Origin: Spongilla lacustris
Taxonomy: Eukaryota > Porifera > Demospongiae > Spongillida > Spongillidae
Direction: 5' to 3'
DNA: 64,000 bases
NCBI GenBank assembly: GCA_949361645.1
Contig: OX442422.1
Location: forward strand, 9,994,426 to 10,058,425
The notes under the pieces: model-generated
What the model saw: the letters and a program-made list of their open reading frames with translations, nothing else
The model's database searches: none
What the model was told of the DNA's origin: nothing
Part shown: piece after piece, positions 22,942 to 35,500 of the stretch
Numbering within the stretch: position 1 is the stretch's first letter
Layout of the letters: the number at the start of each line of letters is the position of its first letter
Translations under genes and position numbers: made by a program

Positions 22942-23789
22942 GATGGCTAACTCCACTTGTGTGGTAGTGAATTCTGATGTCTTCATCGTGCCACATTGTA
23001 CATTGTAGCTGTGACTGTGCATGCAATTTATGTGACATTCAAAACGGCACTTACGTACTCGTACAGTACAGTAGTTCCCAGTAGGGCAAAACGCCCTCTG
23101 TTGTCCATATAAACCAACCACGGGTGCAGACCCACCGCAATCAGTACCGATAGGGCAGGTAACTATATTCACCACTAAATGCATCCACACCAGATAAAAT
23201 TTACTCTGTACATGTACAAGTACATGTCTACAGTAGTTCAGATCTACAACACAAAATGTGAGAAAAGACAAACGTAGGCATGTATGTACACTCTACAAAT
23301 GGAGGCTGCTTCAGTCCATGGTGGTTCCATTTGTCCATTGCAAGCTGGTAGCTCCACTTGTAGTTGATGGTTCCCCTACCATTAAGTCCTCTTGTAGTGT
23401 GGGGGTTAATGGTTTCACAGGTAGTGGCTTCATTTGCATTTGCAGTGAGGAGCTGGTGTTAGTACTGTGTGAGGCTAGGATAGGGGGGCCATTGTGGCTG
23501 GCCCCAGTGTTTGGGGCCGGCTCCAGTTCAATGTTCCACTCCACATGCTGGGGTCTACTTTTGTGATGACCCCATTCAATCCTGGTAATGTGGCAGCTGG
23601 CAGCACTCCGGCCTGTTGGCAGTCTGATTACACCATATGTAAGAGGGGTGTTTATGGGTGGGTGGGTGGGTGGGTGGGTGGGAGGGCTGGTTGTGTGGAG
23701 ACTGAGAGTGCTATAGAGTAAGGAATGGCCTGGGCCTCGGATACAACTTGCAGTAGAGGAGGATAGGTAGTGGGAGATAGGGACATGGT
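22942..23789 (-). repeat. Right arm of 1.8-kb palindrome
   Basis: Reverse complement of 21,946-22,787 with scattered differences. The arms are separated by a spacer of about 155 bp (22,788-22,941). The right arm has an expanded (GGGT)n run near 23,655, where the left arm has CCCACCCACCCACC. Confidence 0.85.
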
Positions 23790-23989
23790 GGCGAATGCGG
23801 CATGCCCAGTGTGAGAGCTGCATTAATGTGGGAGCCCCCAATGACCCTGTAGGATTTTTTAGTACCTGGTTGCTCCCTTGCTGGCAGTCTACTGATGCTA
23901 ACTGGACATGTAGTGTGGGGCTATTAAGTTAACTTGCATTAATGGTTCTGTCCGCATGAAGTGAGGGAGCTGACCTGATTCGACCCTCG

Positions 23990-26900
23990 GCCAATACAGG
24001 GTGTAAATGGGACCAATGCATTGACCACACAACAGACACACATACAGAGTGTAAATGCGGGGATCATTCATTTGGCCCCACAACAGACACAAGCACAGGG
24101 TGTAAATGGGATCATGGATTTGAACACAAGTACAGGGTGTAAATCGCACCAAGGATTTGACCCCACAACAGACAAAAGTACAGGGTGTAAATGGGACCAT
24201 GGATTTGATCACAAGTAAAAGGGGTGTAAATCAGACCATGGATTTGACCCACAACAGACACAAGTACAGGGTGTAAATGGGACCATATATTTGATTACAA
24301 GTACAGGGTGTAAATCAGACCATGGATTTGACCCCAGAACAGACAAAAGTACAAGGTGTAAATGGAGCATGAGTTTGACCCCACAACAGACACGAGTACT
24401 CAAGTACAGGATGGGACCATGGATTTGATCACAAGTACAAGGTGTAAATCAGACCATGGATTAACCCCACAACAGACAAAAGTACAGGTGTAAATGCGAG
24501 CATGAGTTTGACCCCACAACAGACACAAATACAGGGTGTAAATGGGACCATGGATTTGATCATAAGTACAGACTGGGTATAAATGGGACCATGGATTTGA
24601 TCACAAGTACAAGGTGTAAATCGGACCATGAATTTGATCACAAGTACAGTGTGTAAATGAGACCATGGATTTGATCACAAGTACAGGATGTAAATGGAAC
24701 CATGGTTCTGACCCCACAACAGACACAAGAACAAGGTGTAAAAGGGACCATGAATTTGACCCCACAACAGACACACGTAAAGGGTGTAAATGGGACCATA
24801 GTTTTGACCCTAAAACATATTTAAGTACAGGGTGTAAATGGAACCATGGATTTGACCCCACAGCATACACAAGTACAGGGTGTAAATGGGACCATGGATT
24901 TGATCTTAAAACAGACTCAAGTACAGGGTGTAAATGGGAGCATGAGTTTGACCCACAACAGACACAAGTACAGGGTGTAAATGGGACCAATGAATTTACC
25001 CCACAACAGACACAAATACAGAGTGCAAATGGGACCATGGATTTGATCAAAAGTACAGGGTGTAAATGGGACCAATGAATTGACCCTAAATAAACTCAAG
25101 TACAGGGTGTAAATGGGACCATAGGTTTGACCCTAAAACAGACTCAAGTACAGGGTGTAAATGGGACCATAGGTTTGACCCTAAAACAGACTCAAGTACA
25201 GGGTGTAAATGGGACCATAGGTTTGACCCTAAAACAGACTCAAGTACAGGGTGTAAATGGGAGCATGAGTTTGACCCACAACAGACAAAGTAAAGGGTGT
25301 AAATGGGACCATGGATTTCATCACAAGTACAGGGTGTAAATGAGACCATGGATTTGACCCCACAGCATACTCAAGTACAGGGTGTAAATGGGATCATGGA
25401 TTTACCCCACAACAGACACAAGTACAGGTATAAATGGGACCATAGATTTGACCATAAACAGACTCAAGTACAGGGTGTTAATGGGACCATGGATTTGACC
25501 CCACAACAGACACAAGTACAGGGTGTAAATGGGACCATGGATTTGATCCCACAACAGACACATACAACATGTATATCCCACAATAGACACAACAAGTACA
25601 GGGTGTAAATGGGACCATGGATTTGACCCCACAACAGACACAAGTACAGGGTGTAAATGGGACCATGGATTTCATCACAAGTACAGGGTGTAAATCAGAC
25701 CATGGATTTGACCCCACAACAGACAAAAGTACAGGTCTAAATGGGAGTATGAGTTTGACCCCATAATAGACACAAGTACAGGGTGTAAATGGGACCATGC
25801 ATTTGACCCCACAACAGACAGAAGTACAGGGTTAAATGGTAGCATGGATTAGATCTCACAACAGACACAAGTACAGTGTGTAAATGGGACCAAGGATTTG
25901 ATCACACGTACAGGGTGTAAATCGGACCAAGGATTTGATCACACGTACAGGGTGTAAATCGGACCATGGATTTGATCACAAGTACAGGGTGTAAATCGGA
26001 CCATGGATTTGATCACAAGTACAGGGTGTAAATCGGACCACAGATTTGAACCCACAAAAGACACAAGTACAGGGTGTAAATGTGACCATGGATTTGATCA
26101 CAGGTACAGGGTGTAAATGGGACCATGGATTTGACTCCGCAACAGACACATACAACATGTATATCCCACAATAGACACAACAAGTACAGGGTGTAAATGG
26201 GACCATGGATTTCATCACAAGTACAGGGTGTAAATCAGACCATGGATTTGACCCCACAACAGACAAAAGTACAGGTCTAAATGGGAGTATGAGTTTGACC
26301 CCACAACAGACACAAGTACAGGGTGTAAAAGGAACCATGGATTTGACCCCACAGCATACTCAAGTACAGGGTGTAAATGGGACCATGGATTTGACCCCAC
26401 AATAGACACAAGTACAGGGTGTAAATGGGACCATGCATTTGACCCCACAACAGACAGAAGTACAGGGTTAAATGGGACCATGGATTAGATCTCACAACAG
26501 ACACAAGTACAGTGTGTAAATGGACCAAGGATTTGATCACACGTACAGGGTGTAAATCGGACCATGGATTTGATCACAAGTACAGGGTGTAAATCGGACA
26601 ATGGATTTGATCACAAGTACAGGGTGTAAATCGGACCACGGATTTGAACCCACAACAGACACAAGTACAGGGTGTAAATGTGACCATGGATTTGATCACA
26701 GGTACAGGGTCTAAATGGGACCATGGATTTGACTCCGCAACAGACAAAAGTACTGGGTGTAAATGGGACCAATGAATTGACGCTAAACAGACTCAAGTAC
26801 AGGGTGTAAATGGAACCATAGATTTGACCCTAAAACAGACTCAAGTACAGGGTGTAAATGGGACTATGGATTTGACCCCACAACAGACACAAGTACAGGG

Positions 26901-27395
26901 TGTAAAAGGAACCATGGATTTGACCCCACAGCATACTCAAGTACAGGGTGTAAATGGGAGCATGGATTTGACCCCACAATTGACACAAGTACAGGGTGTA
27001 AATGGGACCATAGATTTGAGCCTAAACAGACTCAAGTACAGTGTGTAAATGTGATCATGCATTTGACCCCACAACAGACACAAGTACAGGACCATGGATT
27101 TGACCCCACAATAGATACACCTACAGTGTGTAAATGGGACCATGCATTTGACCCTAAACAGACACAAGTACAGGGTGTAAATGGGACCATGGATTTGACC
27201 CCAAGTACAGGTTGTACATATAAATGGACCATGGATTTGATCCCACAACAGAGGATGTAAATGGACCATGGATTTGATCCCACAACCCAGGATACGATGT
27301 AAATGGATCATGGATTTGATCCCACAACAGAGGATATAAATGGACCATGGATTTGATCCCACAACAGACACAAGTGCAGGGTGTAAATGGGACCA
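23990..27395 (+). repeat. 48/37-bp satellite
   Basis: Tandem units containing ACAAGTACAGGGTGTAAATG, GGACCATGGATTTGA and CCCCACAACAGAC (48 bp) alternate with a shorter form of about 37 bp that ends in GGATTTGATC. Similar mixtures of long and short units recur (25,620-25,800 and 26,190-26,470), indicating larger-scale duplication. Its open frames in both directions are artefacts. Confidence 0.92.
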
Positions 27396-27433
27396 CCATC
27401 GTCACTGTACTAGCATAAATCTAGTAACCTTTC

Positions 27434-27640
27434 TCACGATCGTCGTATTCGCACCGCTCGAACTTCACGTCCGCCGATTGAAACTCTTATGACCTTGTCT
27501 TCAGTTGACGGCGCCATAAAGTTTATGTACGCAGAAGATAACGAAATAGGGATCGAATAGTATAACAACTGCATGTGAGTCCGACCGGGAGATGGATTCA
27601 CGTATCCAGCGCAGAGTAGGTGTGGCTCTAAGTTATCCAA
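27434..27640 (-). pseudogene. Mirrored, diverged start of the transposase-like gene
   Basis: Reading minus inward from the right inverted repeat, TTCGTTATCTTCTGCGTA precedes an ATG (about 27,515) and MAPSTEDKVIRVS. The left end has TTCGTTATCTTCTGTGTA before the transposase ATG and MATTDDELVVYHS. The similarity fades after about 25 codons. It is a truncated second copy of promoter plus gene start, facing the first. Confidence 0.5.
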
Positions 27641-27705
27641 GTGTCAGCCCATAGGAAGTAGTTGCAATTCATGTATTTGGTGCATGGAAGCGGGTCACGC
27701 ACGTA

Positions 27706-28090
27706 CAACGGCGCGATTCGAGCGGGAAACTTGTAGCAACTTTGCGCCGCTGTATCTCCGTAACGGATGACATAAAAATTAACGAACAGAACAAATCGAT
27801 AGGTATACGACCTCTCTACTTACAAACCGAATTTGAAGCGATTTGATTACTCCTACAGAAAGTTATGGCAGGTTTGAACCCACAGGGGTATCGGACGTTG
27901 CAATACTGGCACGGAGGAAGTACAAGACCCCAAAATGTATTTTACCATAGAGAAATGGTGTAGTATAAAGTGCTAAAAATAAGAAGTTGATAGCTTCAAC
28001 CGTTCGGAAGATATAGCGATTCAAAAGAGAAGCATTTTTATAACATTTTATATATATAAGCGAAGGGCCATTTTCGTGGAAACTGTCCCA
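27706..28090 (-). repeat. Right long terminal inverted repeat
   Basis: Reverse complement of 15,949-16,345 with roughly one difference per ten bases. The outer end reads ...GGAAACTGTCCCA. Confidence 0.85.
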
Positions 28091-28606
28091 AATATATATA
28101 AATTGATGTATTCATACTGAAGTTATGCCAAAGTTACTAGCAAAATGTTTGATTAGTATAACTTTCCGTAACTAATGTGCACTTATCCCACGCATAGTAC
28201 AATTTGCACAACTCTACTGATATAACTTAGTTATTCTGAGCTTATACCTAAAAGTTGTGTCGTATGTCTATAGTCCATTTGAAGTATTATAATCTGAAGT
28301 AAGCAGGTCCCTTTCAAGCATGTGCATCTTAGTAAGAGATATATCACCACCACTTTACTTTACCTTGACGGTGATCTTAGCAGCAATTAAGCAGAGGCTA
28401 AACCTAACTCGAACTGGTGTGGTGTGTGGTCCCCATACTCATATGATCATATCTGAGCAATGAGCTCTACCGGCACAGTAGACATAAAAACAAACACATG
28501 CCCAAACAAACATGAAGTGAGCACGAGAGACATACACAGGTATTGTTAGTTCTGCTCTCATGTCTTCTTGGTTATTCTGTGAGGAGTCCTGCATACAGAG
28601 AAAGTG
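28091..28606. other. Intergenic, downstream of PPP4R4
   Basis: No open frame or repeat array. It presumably contains the PPP4R4 3' UTR (minus strand), but no clear AATAAA was found. Confidence 0.4.
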
Positions 28607-29461
28607 TTAAGCCAAGCAGTATGACATAGCTCTGGATACATACTCCTTAAGTAATGAAGAGGGCGAGGATGGAAGGTCCTTCTTTGATGAAGTTGGCTTG
28701 GTAAGTGGACTTCCCAAAGGCTTGGGTTTGGACGTGCTCGTGGTTGAGGCTCCAGCAGAACCTTTCTTCTCTGAGGTTCTTTGTGATCCTATAAGGAAAC
28801 CCACCATGATGTTGCCATGCACTGCCCCCTTGCCTTCAAATACCTCCTGCTATAGGTGCGTTGCTGGCTGCAATTAGCTGAGGCCTTCTGGCTGGTGAGG
28901 TATCGGGTGCCCCTTCCTCTGAGGATACGGATATGCTACATACAGATATTGTCTTGTGTACGGGGAGGGGAGATGTGGTACTTTTGGTCTTGACAATACC
29001 AGGACTCTTGTGTGGGACTCCTGGGCTGGAGGGGAGGGATGTGGAAGAGCACCTTCTGGTTGATGTAGGGCTGGGGACTGGTTTGGAGATTGATTTGGCT
29101 ATAAGGGTAGAGGACATTGAAGGTAAAAGGTGATGTATGTGGAAGATGAATGGCATGCTGAAAATGAAACTTTCAAGATGGGGTGTCACATATTTGTTAG
29201 CACTAAGTTCACCTCTTACCCATCTCCGCTGTCACTTCCACAGTTGGTTTTCATGCAACACAATGAATGTACCCTATCTACAGAAGGTACCTCTCTTGTC
29301 AAGCTGGGCCCGGGTAATGCTGGGAGAAGCCTTCAAAGTATTGCTGTGTGGTTTAATTAGTTCCTTTTGCTTAAAGTTCTCCTCCCACTGCACCAGTTGG
29401 GCTTCTTCCTCTGCCCTTGCCTGGTCTATCATATCAGCCTCAAGAAATGTCCTGCGAGAGA

Positions 29462-29533
<72 letters not shown>

Positions 29534-32500
29534 AGGGTAACAGTGGAGAGGGGCAAAAGAGGGAAGTGGATGAGAAGTGGTGGTACAGGTGTGTTAGGAT
29601 GCATACTTACCGTTTCCATGGCAACCTCAATCTTATCCAGGTGTGTTACAGCATCTCTTATGGCTTGAGATCCATCTACATCTCTTTCTTGGGAAATCAA
29701 TTTGCGAATGACTTGCTCCAATTGTTGCAGAAGCAGTCTATCCCCAGGAAGTTTTAGAATGGCTTTTAGATTGGGCAGAATTCTATACAATCTCAGTCTG
29801 ACGTTGATCACATGATCCTAAAGAGGTAAGGTATACTATAAATTCATGGACTTCCACGCTAACTTTGCAGCCCCACCTCTGCCAATGACAAAAGAGCAGT
29901 GAAGAAGTGCTCTTTGAAGAAGGCTCTTGAGAAGATGTCCAAAAAGAATTGACAAATATCAATAAAGAATAGTCTTTGACGACAGCTGGTACTCTTGCAG
30001 CACTCTGAACAAAGAAGGAACGTTTGACTAGATCACACCTTCCATCATTCAACCACACCCTCTCTACATAGACCCTCCCCCACAAACCTTCCACTAGCCT
30101 AGTGCACAGTTCCTTTCGTTGCTCTGCTTTTCTAATGCTTCTGATAAAGATGCAACATGTTTTCCCAGCGGCTATTTTCACAGGTAAAACACACTTCAGG
30201 AATGAGAGGGGAGGGGAGGAGGAGAGAAGTAATTGTGCACTGATCACACACCACACACTACACAGTGGTGCCATGGCAACCATTCCAGTGGTACCATCGC
30301 CTGAGCTCATTAAACATCCAAATTTTAATATTGCCCCAGTCAACTGTATCTCCCATAATGGATGATGTACATTGTACAATTAATGAATGGAACAAATCAA
30401 TAGGTCCCGAATTTGACGCATTTTCAACACTCGTACGTGGAAAAATGGAGAATTCTAACTATTAGGGTTAGTGACCTTTGCACTCACAGCATGGAAAATA
30501 ATTACAGCACCAAAATTGATTTCCACATAGAGAGATGATGTGGGAACAAGTGTATGAAATTTGAAAGGAAAATGTTGTACCATTATGAAGATATCAATGT
30601 ACATGGTGAATAAATTTTAAAACAAGGTGATTTTGCTGGACACTGTCCCATATGGTGTTATTAACATAATCACATTAGCCCTTTGCATGTGATCAACCTT
30701 TTAAAAACATACATAGCATTTGCAATAGATGAAATGCTCCATCACCATCAAGCGTCTATTCTATATGACCTTCCACCACTGCTGCAACACACACCTGCAC
30801 ATGTGCTGATGATTAATAGCACATGATCATGTGATTATTAGCACATGATCATGTGATTATTAGCACATGATCATGTGATTATTAGCACATGATCATGTGA
30901 TTATTAGCATATGATCATGTGATTAATAGCACATGATCATGTGATTATAGCACATGATCATGTGATTATTAGCATATGATCATGTGATTATAGCACATGA
31001 TCATGTGATTATTAGCACATGATCATGTGATGATCATGTGATTATAGCACATGATCGTGTGATGATCATGTGATTATAGCACATGATCATGTGATTATAG
31101 CACACGATCATGTGATGATCATGTGATTATTAGCACATGATCATGTGACATTCCTTCATTGACAATTTCTCCCATCCCTCCTCCCTTCCTCCTCCCCAGG
31201 CTCCCCTCCCTCCCCCTTACTGCCCCACCATTTGGACTCACACTTTGAGTGATGTACTTGAACATGATTGGTACGAACTTGCTGTACAGCTGCTCAGAAG
31301 TCATGCACTTTGGCAGACAAGAGAAGCCATTGAGCAGTTCTTCATGCAGTCTCCACTGCCTGTAGCCTGCGGCTGTCTGCTCACACACAATGAGGGCAGG
31401 GATGAGTTCTAAGAGACCAGGGTGCTGTGGTGAGGAGGAGAGTGGGGACTTGATGAGAGGGGGAGGAGGACAGTGGGGACTTGAGGGGGAGGAGGAGGAG
31501 GAGGTGGGATTTGATGAGAGGGGAGAGTGGGGAATTGATGGGAGGTCTTTGCTTACCCGTGTGTCTTGGGCTAAGTTTGAGGCTACAGCTAAGCTTTCCA
31601 TGACTTGGGGCAGATGAGGAGCTAGTCCAGAGAGTACCTGGTGACAGTAGTGAGCATTAATTAGAACTGCGGAGGGAGGGTACAAGTGGTAGCTAACCTC
31701 AAAGGAAGAATCCCTCAGCAGGGTCTGGTAGTGTGGACACAGGGTGGCACAGTCATTGCCCATGAGAGCTACAATCTGTGTGTGAGTGGGACAGCAGTTA
31801 TTATGTTCAGCTAACTTTAATAAAATATTTGCGTACCTCATGGAAGCCGCAGGCCACACACCTCCTCACCGCAGCTACGTTATCTTCAACAAAAGACTGC
31901 AGCGTGCTCGAAAGGTGTGCTTCAAAGGCACTGGGACCTACAAAGAGTAGCATGGCCTGGGGAGGAGGAGTAATGCGTCTCACTCACAACCCTTCACACA
32001 CTACAACTTCACAAGTGTGGACATATGGAGACATGGGGGTGTGGCAATGCATATCAGTACATTCACTATGTGTAGTATGTAGTGAATGTTACTACATGTA
32101 CACAGATTTAACACACATGCATGTACACTAATACCCACAAACCACACACCACACATACAAACCACATACATGTACATGTCAACATACAACACAGACCACA
32201 CACACCGCCACAAACCCCCACACTCACTGGAAAGTTATAAGCACACAAACGTCTGCACTCGAGTTCATGTTGGTTGTCAGCAGCCACAGTAGTGAGGGAG
32301 CTGGCAGAGCCAGATGATTTCCCGCCATCACCCGGGGAGTAGGCACTAAGCTTGCAGTAATAGTCACGAAACCACACACACTGGTCTGGGGACAAGACAT
32401 CTATGGAGAGATGAGATACTGCATACATGAACTCCTCCCCAGACCTTTTAATTCTATATCTTTGATGCTTGCTTATCACCCTCCCATATCTCACATCGCC

Positions 32501-35500
32501 TCCTTAACATGTGTACCACACATGCACACACACATGTACATACATGTACACACAAACTCACACACAAATACAGACACACAATCACACTCACACAGTCACA
32601 CACACACACACACACACTCACACTCACACACACACACTCACACACACACACAATCACACACACAGTCACACACACACATACACACACTCACACACACACC
32701 CTTCAACTCGTGGCATATCTTCCCCAGCAGCCTTGCCAGAATAGGCAGGGAGCTGTCAGCCTGTGTGAGGGCGTGGTCACAGGCCTGCATCAGGAGAGGG
32801 ACCGCCTTGTCCTTGACGGTACCCTTGTCCAGGGAAGGGATGAGGCCCACCAAGGTCTCCACAGCTGCCCCACGCACACACCACTCCTCATCACGTAGCA
32901 GTTCACTGATCTCATGAAGGATGTGAGTCTTGGTCACCTCAAGCCTAATGTGTGCAGGTCCAATTGTACTATAAATGATGCTCAACCATATCCACATCAA
33001 CACCCTCACCTCCTCCCAATCATCATCACCCTCACCTCCTCCCAATCATCATCACCCTCACCTCCTCCCAATCATCATCACCCTCACCTCCTCCCAATCA
33101 TCATCACCCTCACCTCCTCCCAATCATCATCACCCTCACCACCTCCCAATCATCATCACCCTCACCACCTCCCAATCATCATCACCCTCACCACCTCCCA
33201 ACTGAGAACAGGCACCTTGCACAAACTGCACCTATAATTAGCCTGCATTAACCTTTACAGCCATACCACCACACACCTACACTCCACATCCCCACACTTA
33301 CCCCAAGGCTCTAGCCAGAGGCTCCAGCTGGTGACACATACACATTCTCACATCTTGGAAGACATCTTGGCATAAGGTAGTTGCCAAGGGCAACAGCTCT
33401 TTTTCTAACCTGAAAAAGTTGATCAATTTATAAAAATGTGCATGTGCACAAACACACATACACACACACACATACACACACACATACACACATACAAAAT
33501 ACACAGTAAGTAAATTCATGGCCTGTGTTCCCATACAGCAGATGTTGATGGCATCTTCAAGGACCACCCTCCCATTGGTTTGCAGTACCCATATTCATTC
33601 CATTGAAGGTCTAATACATATGATTAGTGTAACAGAAGCACATGCCACCTCCCTACCACATGCCACCTCCCTACCACATGCCACCTCCCTACCACATGCC
33701 ACCTCCCTACCACATGCCACCTCCCTACCACATGCCACCTTCCTACCACATGCCACCTCCCTACCACATGCCACCTCCCTACCACATACCACCTCCCTAC
33801 CACATGCCACCTCCCTACCACATGCCACCTCCCTACCACATGCCACCTCTCTACCACATACCACCTCCCTACCACATGCCACCTCCCTACCACATACCAC
33901 CTCTCTACATGTACCACATGCCTACCAGCGTGATTCAAAACTCTGGGCCATCTTGCCTATCAGGCGACAGCTGGTCGTACGAGATGTCACTGACTGTGAC
34001 AGCTGCCCCTTGAGGATGGCTAAGGGAAGGAGCTGTTGCTCCACCACATTCTTAGGAAGAAATGATATGGTTGTGATGAGTGTTTCCAGCCAGGAGGAAC
34101 CCACATCTAAGGTAGGAGGGAGGAGGGAGGAGGGGAGGGAGAGGAGGAAGATAAGGATAGGTTCAATCATATCACTTATGTAGAGTACTCAAAAACAACA
34201 CCCATGTTACATCAGAATGCACACATACATGTTTGCACGCAACACATATACACACACATACACACATATACACACATATACACACATACACACACATACA
34301 CACACTCACTTGGATCCCTGTTGTCTAGTTGAGAAAGTATGATAGGGAGAAAGGTTCCTATGACAACGTGGTTTGCCACCAGACCACGATTGACTATGGT
34401 GGCAAAAGCTTCACTTGCGCTCACTTGTACTTGGGGAGATGTCATGGTACCTGAGAGGAGTGTCTGATGTGTGAGGGGTGGGCATGTGTGAGGGGTGGGC
34501 ATGTGTGAGGGGTGGGCATGTGTGAGGGATGGGCATGTGTGAGGGGTGGGCATGTGTGAGGGGTGGGCATGTGTGAGGGGTGGGCATGTGTGAGGGGTGG
34601 GCATGTGTGAGGGGTGGGCATGTGTGAGGGGTGGGCATGTGTGAGGGATGGTATTTTCATGTGAGTTTTATGTAACAGCCACACCCCTAAGGAGTTTCCA
34701 CTACACGATAAAATATAATAATTGGACAACAAAGAGAATAATAATTTTAAATTATCAATTTTGCACTAACACTCTTATGCATCAAGGCCCTGAATGCTAG
34801 TTAGCTTGTCATGGAAAAAACATTGTCAAGGTTTTTATTTTATTTTTTATCTATCCTCTCCCAAAATTATCAATTTTGCACTAACACTCTTATGCATCAA
34901 GGCCCTGAATGCTAGTTAGCTTGTCATGGAAAAAACATTGTCAAGGTTTTTATTTTATTTTTTATCTATCCTCTCCCAAAATTATATTTATATTAACATT
35001 ACATTTTAATTATAAAACATTATAATTATAATCGTGTGTGCACCCCATGCATGGCCCAGCTGCAAATGTCTGGAACAAAGTGTTATGTAATTTTTTAAAA
35101 TTAAAATTATTTAGAATAAGAGTCCCTTCTACACTCACTACGCCAACCCTTCTACACGAGTTCACCACGCCTTGTCAGCACGAGCGCTGGCAATGCGGGC
35201 CACCCAATGCCTAGATGGTCTTTCGTGCAGCGGTCGTGGAGACCAATGACAAGCATGCACAAACCACTTACACACAATTTCGGAAGTACTTTACAGAGTG
35301 CATCTGCCTTGTGTTCGGAAGACTGAAGCAGCTCAGGTAAGTGTTCTATTGTACATATTCGCTGGACGTCTTGCCCAGTGCTGGAGACGAACAGAGCCGT
35401 GATTTTAAAACAAGTTTTAAGGCGGTTCACTGTAGGCCGCGAACCTGATAAGCAAACACGCTCTTTCTATCGGGTTCAGGCTTTCATCGACCATCAACTT

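Larger units (their letters stand above)
15949..28090. mobile_element. Putative 12.1-kb long-TIR DNA transposon (or two facing copies)
   Basis: TGGGACAGTTTCCACGAAAA starts at 15,949. Its reverse complement ends at 28,090. The two arms stay about 90% alike for roughly 390 bp and more weakly for about 200 bp more, into the start of the transposase-like gene. Only the left arm leads into a full gene. The interior (19,200-27,400) is satellite and palindrome. No clear target duplication is visible at the outer ends. It could be one element inflated by repeats, or one intact and one truncated copy in opposite orientation. Confidence 0.55.

Noticed and set aside
15949..28090. Polinton/Maverick element, given long TIRs and size
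   Set aside because: No protein-primed DNA polymerase, retroviral-type integrase, ATPase, protease or capsid gene is seen, and the ends do not look like Polinton ends.
33518..34183. Frames rich in HATSLP or GREVACGREVACG
   Set aside because: They come from the 18-bp minisatellite in a PPP4R4 intron. Only the 33,926-34,106 part on the minus strand is exon.
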